A DNA stretch of 27,678 bases from LMUY01 sp964242215. GTDB taxonomy: Bacteria; Pseudomonadota; Alphaproteobacteria; Acetobacterales; Acetobacteraceae. Position numbers and translations under genes: made by a program. Below, in pieces: positions 14,908 through 23,459 of this stretch. The notes beneath the pieces were generated by a model. The model did no database searches and was not told the DNA's origin. It saw only the letters and a list, made by a program, of their open reading frames with translations. Location of the stretch: assembly GCA_964242215.1 (NCBI GenBank), contig CAXTCJ010000066.1, forward strand, positions 1 to 27,678, in the 5' to 3' direction. Each line of letters begins with the position of its first letter. Positions within the stretch are counted from its first letter, which is position 1.

Positions 14908-15897
14908 ATGGCAAAACTTCAGCTTTCCGTCGCCATCGGCGATTACGACCGAATGCGCCCCCTGGTCGACGGCACCGTGCAGATCGACGCTGTGGACCCG
15001 CAATACATGCTGCTGGATCCGGAGGAGATCTTCTTCCGTGCCTTCCGCCACGCCGACTTCGACATCTGCGAGCTGTCGATGAGCAGCTACAGCGTGAAGA
15101 CGGCGGCCGGCACCAGCCCCTACATCGCCGTGCCGGTGTTCCCGTCCCGCGCGTTCCGCCACACCTCCGTCTATGTGCGCACCGACCGTATCCGCGAGCC
15201 GGCGGACCTGAAGGGCAAGCGCGTCGGCGTGCCGGAATACCAGCTCACCGCAAACGTCTGGGTTAGGATGTTCCTGGAGGAGGATCACGGCATCCGTCCG
15301 TCGGATGTGACCTGGGTGCGGGGTGGCTACGAGGATCCGGGCCGGGTTGAAAAGATCAGCCTGACCCTTCCGCCCGACGTGCGCGTGGAGAGCGTGCAGC
15401 CGGGGGAGACGATCTCCGGCCTGCTGGCCTCGGGGGGGATCGATGCTGTGATCGGCCCACGTGCGCCCTCCTGTTTCGACCGCGGACACCCCGACGTCGG
15501 ATACTTGTTCGCCGACCCGCAGCAGGCCGGGCAGGACTGGTACCGGCGCACCGGCATGTTTCCGATCATGCACCTGCTGGGCATCCGCAAGACGCTGGCG
15601 GAGCAGCATCCCTGGCTGCCCGCCGCCGTGGTGAAGGCGTTCGAGAAGTCCAAGGCGGTGGCGTTGGCCAAGCTGGGCGATACGTCCGCCACCAAGGTCA
15701 CGCTGCCCTTCGTGGAGGAGCAGCTACGCGCGGCCCGAGCGCTGATGGGAACGGATTTCTGGTCCTATGGGCTCGAGCCGAACCGTATGGTGCTGCAGCG
15801 CTTCCTGGAGCGGCATCACGCGGAAGGGCTGTCATCGCGGCTGCTGCAACCGGAGGAGCTGTTCCACCCCTCCTCGCTCGAGACGCACAAGATCTGA
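14908..15897 (+). CDS. pht5: 4,5-dihydroxyphthalate decarboxylase (Pht5-like)
   Basis: A 329-residue protein with the periplasmic-binding-protein fold but no signal peptide, as in the Pht5/Ohp family of 4,5-dihydroxyphthalate decarboxylases. Typical stretches are SVAIGDYDRMRPL at the start, FDICELSMSSY (50-60), DLKGKRVGVPEYQLTANVW (98-116) and HLLGIRKTL. It should convert 4,5-dihydroxyphthalate to protocatechuate, the last step before ring cleavage. AAGGAGG stands five bases before the ATG, one of the strongest ribosome sites in the window. The gene overlaps the dehydrogenase by one base (TGATG). A solute-binding role is the alternative annotation, but absence of a leader and the neighbours favour the enzyme. 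Confidence 0.85.
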   Translation: MAKLQLSVAIGDYDRMRPLVDGTVQIDAVDPQYMLLDPEEIFFRAFRHADFDICELSMSSYSVKTAAGTSPYIAVPVFPSRAFRHTSVYVRTDRIREPADLKGKRVGVPEYQLTANVWVRMFLEEDHGIRPSDVTWVRGGYEDPGRVEKISLTLPPDVRVESVQPGETISGLLASGGIDAVIGPRAPSCFDRGHPDVGYLFADPQQAGQDWYRRTGMFPIMHLLGIRKTLAEQHPWLPAAVVKAFEKSKAVALAKLGDTSATKVTLPFVEEQLRAARALMGTDFWSYGLEPNRMVLQRFLERHHAEGLSSRLLQPEELFHPSSLETHKI

Positions 15898-17093
15898 TGG
15901 GCGACGCTGCCCCCCGGCGGCCGCTGCGGATTGGCGTTGCCGGGCTGGGCCGTGGCTTCATGCTGATGTTGCCGACGCTGGCCCAGCATCCTGGCATAAC
16001 CCTTGTCGCCGCCGCCGATCCCCGCCCGGCGGCGCTGGCGCAGTTCGCCGCGGATTTCGGCGGCAGGGGCCACGCCAGCGTTGACGCCTTGTGCGCCGAC
16101 CCGGCGGTGGAGGCCGTCTATATCGCCACGCCTCACCAGTTCCATGTGGACCATGTGACCGCGGCGGCGCGGGCGGGCAAGCACGTGCTGATCGAGAAGC
16201 CGATGGCACTGAGCCTAGCCGATTGCCGCGCCATGATCGCAGTGGCACGGCAGGCCAGCGTATGGCTGGTCGTTGGGCACAGCCATAGTTTCGATCGTCC
16301 GTATCTGCACGCCCGCACGCTGATCGAAGGCGGCGCCTACGGCCGTGCGCGGATGATCAGCGCGATGAACTTCACCGACTTCCTCTACCGCCCGCGCCGT
16401 CCGGAGGAGCTCGACACCGCACAAGGCGGCGGCGTGGTCTGGAGCCAGGGCGCCCACCAGGTGGATGTCGTGCGGCTGCTAGGCGGCGGCCAGGTGCGCA
16501 GCGTTCGTGCATCTACCGGACGGTGGGACCCGGCCCGGCCAACCGAGGGGGCCTACGCCGCGTTTCTCACCTTCGAGGATGGTGCGTTCGCAACCCTGAC
16601 CTACAGCGGCTACGCGCATTTCGACACGGACGAGTTCTGCGGCTGGGTTGGCGAGCTCGGCCAGGATCGGGGCACCCGGCGCTACGGCGAGGCGCGTCTC
16701 AAGCTGCAGGGCCTCAGCTCTCCGGCCGAGGAGGCGGCGCTGAAGAACACACGTGCCTATGGCGCTGGCGCCGCATCCCCGTTGCGCACGGCGCCGATGC
16801 CGCACAACCATTTCGGTCTGGTCGTGGTCTCGTGCGACCACGCGGATCTACGCCCGGTGCCGCAGGGGGTGATGATCTATGACGACGGGCGCGAGACGCT
16901 GGACGGCCTACCAATGCCAGCGGTGCCGCGCGCCGAGGTGATCGACGAGTTGTGCGCCGCAGTGCTGGACGGCGTCGCCCCTGTTCACTCCGGCGAGTGG
17001 GGCTTGGCCACGACGGAGGTTTGCCTCGGCATCCTGCGGTCGGCCGCCGAGGGACGCGAGTTGATGATGGCCGAGCAGGTCGGGCTGCCTTGA
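15897..17093 (+). CDS. pht4: Gfo/Idh/MocA dehydrogenase, probable phthalate dihydrodiol dehydrogenase
   Basis: A 398-residue NAD(P)-dependent oxidoreductase. The Rossmann motif is GVAGLGRG (13-20), the acidic residue ending strand 2 is Asp41 (ADPRPAAL), and the EKP motif with its catalytic lysine is at 100-102. Length and family match Pht4, which oxidises cis-4,5-dihydroxy-4,5-dihydrophthalate to 4,5-dihydroxyphthalate. It is translationally coupled to the decarboxylase, so the middle and last upper-pathway steps are made together. Other family members act on sugars; the call rests on the surrounding dioxygenase, reductase and decarboxylase genes. No protocatechuate ring-cleavage genes follow, so the lower pathway must be elsewhere. 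Confidence 0.83.
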   Translation: MGDAAPRRPLRIGVAGLGRGFMLMLPTLAQHPGITLVAAADPRPAALAQFAADFGGRGHASVDALCADPAVEAVYIATPHQFHVDHVTAAARAGKHVLIEKPMALSLADCRAMIAVARQASVWLVVGHSHSFDRPYLHARTLIEGGAYGRARMISAMNFTDFLYRPRRPEELDTAQGGGVVWSQGAHQVDVVRLLGGGQVRSVRASTGRWDPARPTEGAYAAFLTFEDGAFATLTYSGYAHFDTDEFCGWVGELGQDRGTRRYGEARLKLQGLSSPAEEAALKNTRAYGAGAASPLRTAPMPHNHFGLVVVSCDHADLRPVPQGVMIYDDGRETLDGLPMPAVPRAEVIDELCAAVLDGVAPVHSGEWGLATTEVCLGILRSAAEGRELMMAEQVGLP

Positions 17094-17118
17094 ACGGTGC
17101 GCGTCGTGCAGCGTGCAA

Positions 17119-17135
17119 GGCGCAAGCCCAGCGCC
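17119..17135. terminator. Weak hairpin between convergent genes
   Basis: GGCGC (17119-17123) pairs with GCGCC (17131-17135) around a 7-base loop, in the 43-base gap between two convergent stop codons. The stem is short and no U-run follows, so this is tentative. Confidence 0.25.
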
Positions 17136-17136
17136 A

Positions 17137-17610
17137 CTAGTGCTGCTTCGAACGAGCAGGCCTCCCCATGGTCAGGAGGATGGTGACGGCACCTATGATG
17201 ACCACGGCATCCTCAACCAGGCCGGTTGGCGTCTGACCATAGCGTGGGATGGATGCTGTCCGGGCTCGCCAGCCAGGATAGGCGGCTGCGACTGCGGTCG
17301 AACCCCCGATTGTTGCGCCGAGCCAGCGCTGCCGAAACGGCGCGAGTGCGGCACCCGCGATGGCCGAGGTGATAAATCGTGCGGTCAATCCCACGGGGAC
17401 GATCCGGTCAGGTGCCGTCTTCATCTTGTCGCCACCCAATTCGGCGGCCGCAAGGGCGACCGTAACCGCGGCGACAAGCGGGTATGCAATGAGCCGGGGC
17501 GCACCATTGTCAGGCGGTAGCCCGCCACATGCGGCTGCGACGGACACCACGGCCAATGGTGTCATGGCGCGCTGACCGCCGACGAGGCCCATCAAAAAAG
17601 ATGCTAGCAT
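17137..17610 (-). CDS. DUF4126-type membrane protein
   Basis: A 157-residue, Ala/Gly-rich membrane protein with an N-terminal GLVGGQRAMTPLAVVSVAA segment and later GLTARFITSAIAGAALAP and GLVEDAVVIIGAVTIL, giving about four hydrophobic stretches. The pattern fits the DUF4126 family, whose function is unknown. The ATG at 17610 is preceded by GAGGG about five bases upstream; a longer upstream frame lacks a ribosome site and would overlap the preceding gene. It starts seven bases after the binding-protein gene ends, so the two form an operon, although any functional link is unclear. Confidence 0.7.
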   Translation of the reverse strand: MLASFLMGLVGGQRAMTPLAVVSVAAACGGLPPDNGAPRLIAYPLVAAVTVALAAAELGGDKMKTAPDRIVPVGLTARFITSAIAGAALAPFRQRWLGATIGGSTAVAAAYPGWRARTASIPRYGQTPTGLVEDAVVIIGAVTILLTMGRPARSKQH

Positions 17611-17617
17611 ACTGCCC

Positions 17618-18535
17618 TCACGTAAATGAGCGGTCAAAGCCGCCGGCGACATCCTGCTGCCCCGGCAATACGCGCTCGCGCACATATAGGTCCACAGTTC
17701 GGGTCTGATCGTCGATCATCGCCTGGTCGATCGGGGCCGGGTCGAAGCCGCGCACCTTGAGTGTTTGCTTCGAAATATCGAGCGACACCCCCGTCTCCTT
17801 TGCCCAGGCGGCGGCATACTCGTCGGGGTGGGCCAGGCCCCAGCGCAAGGCAACCTCCAGCCGTCGCTTGAAGTCGGCCAACAACGCGTGCTTCTGCTCG
17901 ATCGCCTTCGTCGTCGCCACCTCAAAGTTCAAACCGCTCATCAGGCCCTTGCCATCGAGCAGAACGCGAGCGTTGCCCTGCGCCTCGGCCAAGAAGATAT
18001 ACTGGCTCCAGGTTGCCCAGGCATCGACCGAGTTGTTGGAAAATGCCGACCCGGCGTCGGCGGGCGACAGGAAGGCGATAGTGATGTCCGAGGGCTTCAG
18101 CCCCGCCTTGTCGCGGGCCGCCACCACCAGGTAATGGCCGACCGAGCCCTTGGCGGTGGCGATCGTCTTCCCCTTCAGATCCGCGAACGTCTGGAACGGC
18201 GACCCGGCGTGCACCATGATGGCGGTGTTGGCACCGGTCGACCGCGTGGCGGCAAAGATCTTGACCGGCGCCCCCGAGGCATGGGCGAACGCGAAGGGCG
18301 CATCACCCACCCCGCCGCAATCGATCGCATCGGCGTTCATCGCCTCCAGCAGCGGCGCCGCTGCGGGGAACAAACTCCAGCTGAATGGGGCGTCGCTCAG
18401 CACGTCCGCCGCCAGCATGACAGACTTGAAACCACCGCGCTGATCGCCGACCCGCAAGACAGGCGCCGCCCGAGCCACGAACGGCATCGCCAATCCAGTT
18501 GCCAGCACGATGCGGCGGGTGATCGTCACGCTCAT
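17618..18535 (-). CDS. SsuA/TauA-type sulfonate-binding protein (paralogue 1)
   Basis: A 305-residue ABC-type solute-binding protein with an N-terminal signal (ITRRIVLATGLAMPFVARA, twin-Arg-like but short). The mature start PVLRVGDQRGG, DAIDCGGVGDAPF around residues 68-80, DLKGKTIATAKGSVGHY and SVDAWATWSQY are hallmarks of the aliphatic-sulfonate/taurine binding family. It has two close relatives in this window. No cognate permease or ATPase adjoins it; a DUF4126 gene follows instead. It is divergent from the MmgE/PrpD gene over 66 bases. Ligand is probably a sulfonate or sulfate ester, from family and from the SsuD homologue 4 kb away, but is not fixed by sequence. Confidence 0.85.
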   Translation of the reverse strand: MSVTITRRIVLATGLAMPFVARAAPVLRVGDQRGGFKSVMLAADVLSDAPFSWSLFPAAAPLLEAMNADAIDCGGVGDAPFAFAHASGAPVKIFAATRSTGANTAIMVHAGSPFQTFADLKGKTIATAKGSVGHYLVVAARDKAGLKPSDITIAFLSPADAGSAFSNNSVDAWATWSQYIFLAEAQGNARVLLDGKGLMSGLNFEVATTKAIEQKHALLADFKRRLEVALRWGLAHPDEYAAAWAKETGVSLDISKQTLKVRGFDPAPIDQAMIDDQTRTVDLYVRERVLPGQQDVAGGFDRSFT

Positions 18536-18601
18536 GAGGGTTTCATCCGTCGATTGAGCGCCTAACGTAGCAGGACGAATGCCGTCTGAGGAGTTGCCAG
18601 C

Positions 18602-19963
18602 ATGACCACCGATCCCGCTCGTGCCCTTGCCGCCCATGTCTGCCGCACCAGCTTTGCCCAACTGCCGCGAGCCACGGTCGAGGCGGCCAAGCAGGACATC
18701 GGCGATACCTTTGGCTGCCTGCTGGGCGGCAGCTCCGCGCCGGGCATCGCTGAGATACTGCGGCTCGCCGAGCGCTGGGGCGGCACGCCGGAATGCGACG
18801 CTCTGCTGCTCGGTGCCAAGCTGCCGGCGCCTCAAGCTGCGGCGTTGAATGCCAGCATGGCGCACGCGCTCGACTTCGACGATACGCTCGATCATGGCGG
18901 CTCGATCCATCCCGGCGCCTCGGTGCTGGGGGCGACGCTGGCGCTGGCGCAGCTCACGGGTGCGACGGGGCAGGACTTCGTGTTGGCCTACGCCCTCGGG
19001 TTGGATGTGTCGTGCCGCATCGCCCTCGCTGCGACGGTCGATCGTGGATGGCACCGTACGGCCGCGATCGGCGTGTTTGGCGCGGCCGCAGCCGCCGGGA
19101 AGCTGCTTGGGCTCGGGGAAGACCAGATGGTCCATGCGCTCGGCATCGCGTACAGCCAGGCGGCGGGCAATCGGCAGTGCATCGTGGATGGCGCGCTGAC
19201 CAAGCGGCTGCAGGCGGGTCAGGCGGCCGGCAGCGGCGTTTATGCCGCCTTCCTGGCCCAGGATGGCTTCACCGGCGCCTCTGGCATCTTCGCCGGGAAA
19301 TTCGGCTTCTACGAGTTGTACCAGCCCGGCGGATATGATATCGACCGGCTAACGGACGGTCTCGGCACCGCGTTCCGTGGCGACGAAGTCAGCTTCAAAC
19401 CGTATGCCTGCGGGCGCCCCTTCCATGCCGTGCTGGATGCCGCCCTCGCCCTGCGCGCGATGCCCGGGTTCGGTCCGGACCAGATCGCCGCAGTCGACCT
19501 GGCGCTCGACCCGGCGAGCTACGCGGATCAATTCGAGAGCGGCCCGCACAAGCGTCGCCCTGGTCAGATCGTGGAGGCCCAATTCGCCTTGCCGTTCCTG
19601 GTCGCGACGGCGTTGCTGCGCGGCAAGGTGGGGATCACCGAAGTGGCGGCGTTCTCCGATCCCGAGGCGTTGGCACTGGCCGCCCGCATCACCGGCCGGC
19701 CAGCCGGCAGTGGCCGCGGCTGGGGCCAAGTGACGCTACGCCTCGTCGACGGGCAAAGCCAAACCATCGAAACCCGGGCGCCGCTCGGATCCCCGGCCAA
19801 CCCGCTCAGTCAGGCCCAACGGGAGGCGAAGTTCCGTGATTGCGCTGCCAACGCCGTCCGCCCGATCGGGATGGACACGATCGCTCAGTCACTGGCGATC
19901 CTGTCGAAGCTGGAAACTCAACCGGACCTCCAGGCACTGATTGGTTTGTTCACGCGCCACTAA
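18602..19963 (+). CDS. MmgE/PrpD family protein
   Basis: A 453-residue protein of the MmgE/PrpD family, which includes 2-methylcitrate dehydratase and cis-aconitate decarboxylase. It has the conserved ALDFDDTLDHGGSIHPG (89-105), HRTAAIGVFGAAAAAGKLLGL and SFKPYACGRPFHAVLDA. Length is normal. GAGGAG lies eight bases before the ATG. Many members outside prp operons have unknown substrates, and nothing here points to propionate metabolism (no PrpB or PrpC). It is divergent from sulfonate-binding paralogue 1, and an integrase gene begins 54 bases after its stop. I would annotate it only as a probable dehydratase or decarboxylase of a small di- or tricarboxylate. Confidence 0.88.
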   Translation: MTTDPARALAAHVCRTSFAQLPRATVEAAKQDIGDTFGCLLGGSSAPGIAEILRLAERWGGTPECDALLLGAKLPAPQAAALNASMAHALDFDDTLDHGGSIHPGASVLGATLALAQLTGATGQDFVLAYALGLDVSCRIALAATVDRGWHRTAAIGVFGAAAAAGKLLGLGEDQMVHALGIAYSQAAGNRQCIVDGALTKRLQAGQAAGSGVYAAFLAQDGFTGASGIFAGKFGFYELYQPGGYDIDRLTDGLGTAFRGDEVSFKPYACGRPFHAVLDAALALRAMPGFGPDQIAAVDLALDPASYADQFESGPHKRRPGQIVEAQFALPFLVATALLRGKVGITEVAAFSDPEALALAARITGRPAGSGRGWGQVTLRLVDGQSQTIETRAPLGSPANPLSQAQREAKFRDCAANAVRPIGMDTIAQSLAILSKLETQPDLQALIGLFTRH

Positions 19964-20017
19964 GCCGGCCCCTGAGATCGGCCGTGCAGAACCCGACACG
20001 CACGGGTAAGAGGGTTT

Positions 20018-21013
20018 ATGGTTCCGGAGACACCAGACCGCAACGGTATCACGACAGCGGACGACGCTTCGGTCCAAGCCGCCCGAAAGCGGTCGCGCCG
20101 TCGCGCTACAGGCTATCTTGCCGCCGCCGACGCGCCCTCGACCGTCCGGGCCTACACCGCGGATTGGAAGCATTTCTCCCTGTGGTGCATCGCGAGGCAA
20201 CAGGTGCCGATGCCCGCGAGCCCGCAGCTTGTGGGGGATTACCTGTCCGATCTCGGCGAAGGCTACGCCCGTGCCACACTGCGCCGCAAAGTGGCGGCGA
20301 TCGCGCGCGCCAACCGCCATGCCGGTCATCCACTGGACACGCGCGACACCGCGATCCGGGACGTTCTGCGTGGCATCGGCCGCGCGCATGGTGGCCCGCC
20401 CAAACGCGCCCAGGCTCTCGCGACGGAGGAGGTGCAGAAGTTGGTCGCGACGTGCGCGGACGATCCGGCCGGCTTACGGGATCGCGCCCTGATCCTCATG
20501 GCCTTTGCCGGCGCGCTACGCCGGTCCGAACTGTGCGCCATCGAGGTGGACCACATCACCTGGAAGTCCCGCAGTTTGGAGTTGCTGATCCCGCGCTCCA
20601 AGACGGACGCGGAGGCCGAGGGTGCGCGGATCGGCATCCCGCGCGGCAAGTCGAAGGCGACCTGTCCAGTCCGGGCGCTTCAAGCCTGGCTACGCGCCGT
20701 CGAGATCCAACAGGGGCCCGTGTTCCGTGCCGTCACGCATCGTGGCACGGTGCGCTCGACCGCCCTCAGTGGCGAGGCGGTCCGCCTGATCGTGCTGAAA
20801 CGGGCCAGGCTGGCGGGCATCAAGGGCACGTTGCTGGAGCCGATTTCACCCCACGGCCTGCGGGCCGGCTTCGTGACGTCTGCCTACCGCAATCAGGTGC
20901 CGGATGAGGAGATCATGGGGCACAGCCGGCATCGCAGCCTAACGACGATGCGCAGCTACGTCCGCAGATCCAAGCTCAGCCACGCGAGTCCAGCCGGAAA
21001 AGTGGGGTTGTAG
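20018..21013 (+). CDS. Tyrosine recombinase / site-specific integrase
   Basis: A 331-residue phage-integrase-family recombinase. An N-terminal SAM-like DNA-binding domain spans about 35-125 (STVRAYTADWKHFSLWC), and the catalytic domain spans about 130-320. Catalytic residues are visible: Arg168 in GALRRSEL, Lys195 in SKTD, His279 and Arg282 in PHGLRAGF, His302 in MGHS and the nucleophile Tyr314 in MRSYVRR. It is therefore likely active. GAGGG precedes the ATG by about four bases. No tRNA, direct repeat or excisionase is visible beside it, so I cannot define an element. It stands at the junction between the intact MmgE/PrpD gene and a degraded sulfur-gene segment. Confidence 0.9.
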   Translation: MVPETPDRNGITTADDASVQAARKRSRRRATGYLAAADAPSTVRAYTADWKHFSLWCIARQQVPMPASPQLVGDYLSDLGEGYARATLRRKVAAIARANRHAGHPLDTRDTAIRDVLRGIGRAHGGPPKRAQALATEEVQKLVATCADDPAGLRDRALILMAFAGALRRSELCAIEVDHITWKSRSLELLIPRSKTDAEAEGARIGIPRGKSKATCPVRALQAWLRAVEIQQGPVFRAVTHRGTVRSTALSGEAVRLIVLKRARLAGIKGTLLEPISPHGLRAGFVTSAYRNQVPDEEIMGHSRHRSLTTMRSYVRRSKLSHASPAGKVGL

Positions 21014-21052
21014 TCCCAGCGGCCTCAAGCACTGCCGGAAGTCTCATTCCGT

Positions 21053-21121
21053 AGGGTGAAATGCGCTTTGGCATTGCACCGCACAAACGCGCCGATCGTC
21101 ACGACGTGAACGGTTCACCCT
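21053..21121. repeat. Nested inverted repeats downstream of the integrase
   Basis: AGGGTGAA (21053-21060) is the inverted complement of TTCACCCT (21114-21121). The right arm overlaps a smaller palindrome, GTGAAC-G-GTTCAC at 21106-21118. Such nested repeats could be recombinase sites or competing hairpins; nothing else supports either. Confidence 0.35.
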
Positions 21122-21146
21122 CCCCTCAGCTAGCTTAGCTCACCCG

Positions 21147-21378
21147 TCAGCAAGGCTTTTCAGGCAACAGCCGGGCCCGACTGAGGTCCACGCTGCAATG
21201 GTCGCCGGGTCGCATCAAGGCGTGACCGCGCGCCAAGGTCAGATGCAGCAATGTTCCGGAGGCGTCGACCGTCCCGCCTGAATGCCGATCGGCTGGCGCA
21301 CCGCTACGACGCTTGCACCGGCCTCGGCAGCGAGACGGGAAGTCCCAAGGAAGGTGCGTCGCCGCCTCGAGAACTCCT
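21147..21378 (-). pseudogene. Probable C-terminal remnant of an ABC ATPase (TOBE-like), frameshifted
   Basis: Directly after the stop of the binding-protein paralogue 2, two overlapping reading frames each carry part of what looks like one domain. The first reads RTFLGTSRLAAEAG then ASVVAVRQPIGIQAG; the second continues with TVDASGTLLHLTLARGHALM then RPGDHCSVDLSRARLLPE and ends at 21147. A VAVR(P) element followed by a strand pair and RPGD-x4-DLSRARL resembles the TOBE tail of import ATPases. No nucleotide-binding domain remains. I read this as the tail of a deleted sulfonate or sulfate ATPase gene, but the match is from memory and weak. Confidence 0.35.
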
Positions 21379-22326
21379 CTACGACCAGACGGCTGCGTTG
21401 AACGAGCGGTCGAAATAACCGGCTGCGGATTGCGTCTGCCGAATGACCCTGGCCGTTTGGAAGAAATCGGCCACACGCTGCTGGGCTGCAATCACTATGT
21501 CGTCGATGGCGACGGTGCGGGTTTGCGCCGTATCGACCACAACCCGTCCGACGGCTGTCGGGAAGCCGGTCTGCTCGGCCCAGACCCGGGCCTGGGCATC
21601 CGGATTGGCCAAGCCCCATTCACGCGCCAGACGCAGCCGCCGCAGAAAGTCGCCCAAGGCGTCCCGCTTGTCGCGGATCGCGGCCTCGCTCGCGACGGTA
21701 TAGCTCTGCCCGCTCATGAGCCCGCGGCCGTTCACCACCTCCCGAGCGCCGTCCTGCACCTCGGCGAGCGCGATATACGGCCCCCACGTGGCCCAGGCAT
21801 CGACGCTGCCCGCCATCAGCGCCGCCTTGGCATCGGATGGGGCGATGAACACGAAATGGACGTCATCGGCCCGCAACCCGGCCGCCTGCAGCGCCGCCAG
21901 TACCAGGAAGTGTCCCGTCTGCCCTTTCAGCGTGGCGACAGACCGTCCTTTCAGATCGGCCACGGTGTGGATGGGAGACGCACCCGGCACCACGAGCGCC
22001 GTAACCGCGCCGTCCGACTGGGTGGCCGAGACGGCACGCATCGGGATGGCCGAGGCAATGCCGAACACGAACGGCGCATCACCGATACCGCCCGCGTCGA
22101 TGGCATCCGCGTTCAGCGCCTCCATCAGCATCGGCGCCCCGGCGAACTGGCTCCATTCCACCCGGTATGGCAGGCCGCCCAGCACGCCAGCCGCCTGCAT
22201 CAGCGGTTGCGCGCCGCCCTTCTGGTCGCCGATCCGCAGCACGGTTTGCGCCGCCAAGGCCGGGCGCGCCAGCAGCAGAGACCCGCCGGCAAGCAATGCG
22301 CGGCGGGTCGGGAGGATGGCGGTCAA
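21379..22326 (-). CDS. SsuA/TauA-type sulfonate-binding protein (paralogue 2)
   Basis: A 315-residue binding protein with a twin-arginine-like leader (PTRRALLAGGSLLLARPALAA). It shares with paralogue 1 the opening VLRIGDQKGG, DAIDAGGIGDAPF, DLKGRSVATLKGQTGHF and SVDAWATWGPY, and the ending YFDRSFN. The start is a TTG at 22326: AAAGGA stands nine bases upstream, and no ATG or GTG lies at the right place. It follows the SsuD-type monooxygenase by 20 bases and is surely in its operon, implying that its ligand is the sulfonate that enzyme attacks. The usual downstream permease and ATPase genes are missing; only a fragment follows. Confidence 0.85.
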   Translation of the reverse strand: MTAILPTRRALLAGGSLLLARPALAAQTVLRIGDQKGGAQPLMQAAGVLGGLPYRVEWSQFAGAPMLMEALNADAIDAGGIGDAPFVFGIASAIPMRAVSATQSDGAVTALVVPGASPIHTVADLKGRSVATLKGQTGHFLVLAALQAAGLRADDVHFVFIAPSDAKAALMAGSVDAWATWGPYIALAEVQDGAREVVNGRGLMSGQSYTVASEAAIRDKRDALGDFLRRLRLAREWGLANPDAQARVWAEQTGFPTAVGRVVVDTAQTRTVAIDDIVIAAQQRVADFFQTARVIRQTQSAAGYFDRSFNAAVWS

Positions 22327-22346
22327 TCCAGCAAATCCTTTCTGGC

Positions 22347-23459
22347 TTACTCGGCCGCGACGGAGATGGCCTTGCGGGAGGCGACCAGCGCGCGGACCCG
22401 GGGAAGCAGCTCCCGCCCATACTGGATGGCGTCGACCAGAGGATCGAAGCCGCGGATCAGGAACGTCGTGATACCGAGGTCGTAATAGTCCAGCATGGCC
22501 TCCGCTACCTGGTCCGGCGTGCCGACCAGCCCGGTGGAATTACCCTGCGCACCGGTCAGGCCCGCGATGCCGGTCCATAGCCGCTTGTCCAGCCGCGAAC
22601 CCTGCGCTGCAGCCGCGAGCAAACGGCGGGACCCCTCGTTCGCAGGGGCCGCCTGGGTCTGGCGCGCATTGTTGGGCGACCGGCCGTTGCCCCCGCTGGC
22701 CTTCAGCGCCTTGGCCTGCTCCAGGATGGCGTCGGCCTTGGCCCAGGCCTGTGCCTCCGTGTCCGCCAGCACCGGGCGCAGCGACAGGCTGAAGCGCGGC
22801 TGACGGCCGAACGGCGCCGCCGCAGCGCGGATGCGGGCCACCAGGCTGCGCACCTGGTCGTAGGTTTCACCCCACAGGGCGTAGACGTCGGCGTGCTTGC
22901 CGGCGACCGGGATCGCGGCCTCCGACGCGCCGCCGAAATACACCGGGATACCGGCGGGGCTGTACGGCTTCAGGTCACCGAACCCGCGTTCCACTTGGTA
23001 ATACTTGCCGGCATAGTCGAACGGCGCATCGGCCGTCCATTCCTGGCGCAGGATGTCCAGGTATTCGCTGGTGCGGGCGTAGCGCTCGTCCTTGGTCAGA
23101 TGATCGCCGTCCTGCGCCAGTTCCACATCATTGCCGCCGGTGATGATGTGCACGGCCGCACGCCCCCGGGAGAAGTGATCCAGCGTCGCGAGTTGCCGGG
23201 CCGCGAGCGTGGGCGCGGTGAAACCGGGGCGGTGCGCAATCATGAGGCCGAGCCTATCCGTCACGGACGCGATGTGCTGGCCCACCAGGATGCTCTCGGC
23301 CGAGGTGGAGTTGAACGCGACCAGCACCCGGTCGAAGCCCACGTGCTCATGCGCCTTGGCAACGGCCTCCACATAGCCGGGGTCGAGCGCCAGGCCCGTG
23401 CGCCGCATGGTCTCGGATGAGTTGAAGTGGCCGACGTAGCCGATGAATTCGACGGTCAT
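22347..23459 (-). CDS. ssuD: FMNH2-dependent alkanesulfonate monooxygenase (SsuD-like, LLM class)
   Basis: A 370-residue bacterial-luciferase-like monooxygenase. Characteristic SsuD stretches are present: FNSTSAESILVGQHIAS (about 49-65), HRPGFTAPTLAARQLATLDH (76-95), HIITGGNDVELAQDGD (103-118), VYFGGASEAA, and near the C-terminus LGITTFLIRGFDPLVDAI, where the Arg corresponds to the substrate/flavin-binding Arg of the flexible loop. It would desulfonate alkanesulfonates to aldehyde and sulfite using FMNH2 supplied by a reductase not found here. AGGAG lies eight bases before the ATG. The gene stands between two binding-protein paralogues and directly behind the FAD-oxidoreductase stub. Related LLM enzymes act on other organosulfur compounds, so the exact substrate is open. 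Confidence 0.88.
   Translation of the reverse strand: MTVEFIGYVGHFNSSETMRRTGLALDPGYVEAVAKAHEHVGFDRVLVAFNSTSAESILVGQHIASVTDRLGLMIAHRPGFTAPTLAARQLATLDHFSRGRAAVHIITGGNDVELAQDGDHLTKDERYARTSEYLDILRQEWTADAPFDYAGKYYQVERGFGDLKPYSPAGIPVYFGGASEAAIPVAGKHADVYALWGETYDQVRSLVARIRAAAAPFGRQPRFSLSLRPVLADTEAQAWAKADAILEQAKALKASGGNGRSPNNARQTQAAPANEGSRRLLAAAAQGSRLDKRLWTGIAGLTGAQGNSTGLVGTPDQVAEAMLDYYDLGITTFLIRGFDPLVDAIQYGRELLPRVRALVASRKAISVAAE

Noticed and set aside
19964..21146. tRNA gene or att direct repeats flanking the integrase
   Set aside because: I looked for a cloverleaf-like segment and a repeated core near both ends and saw none.
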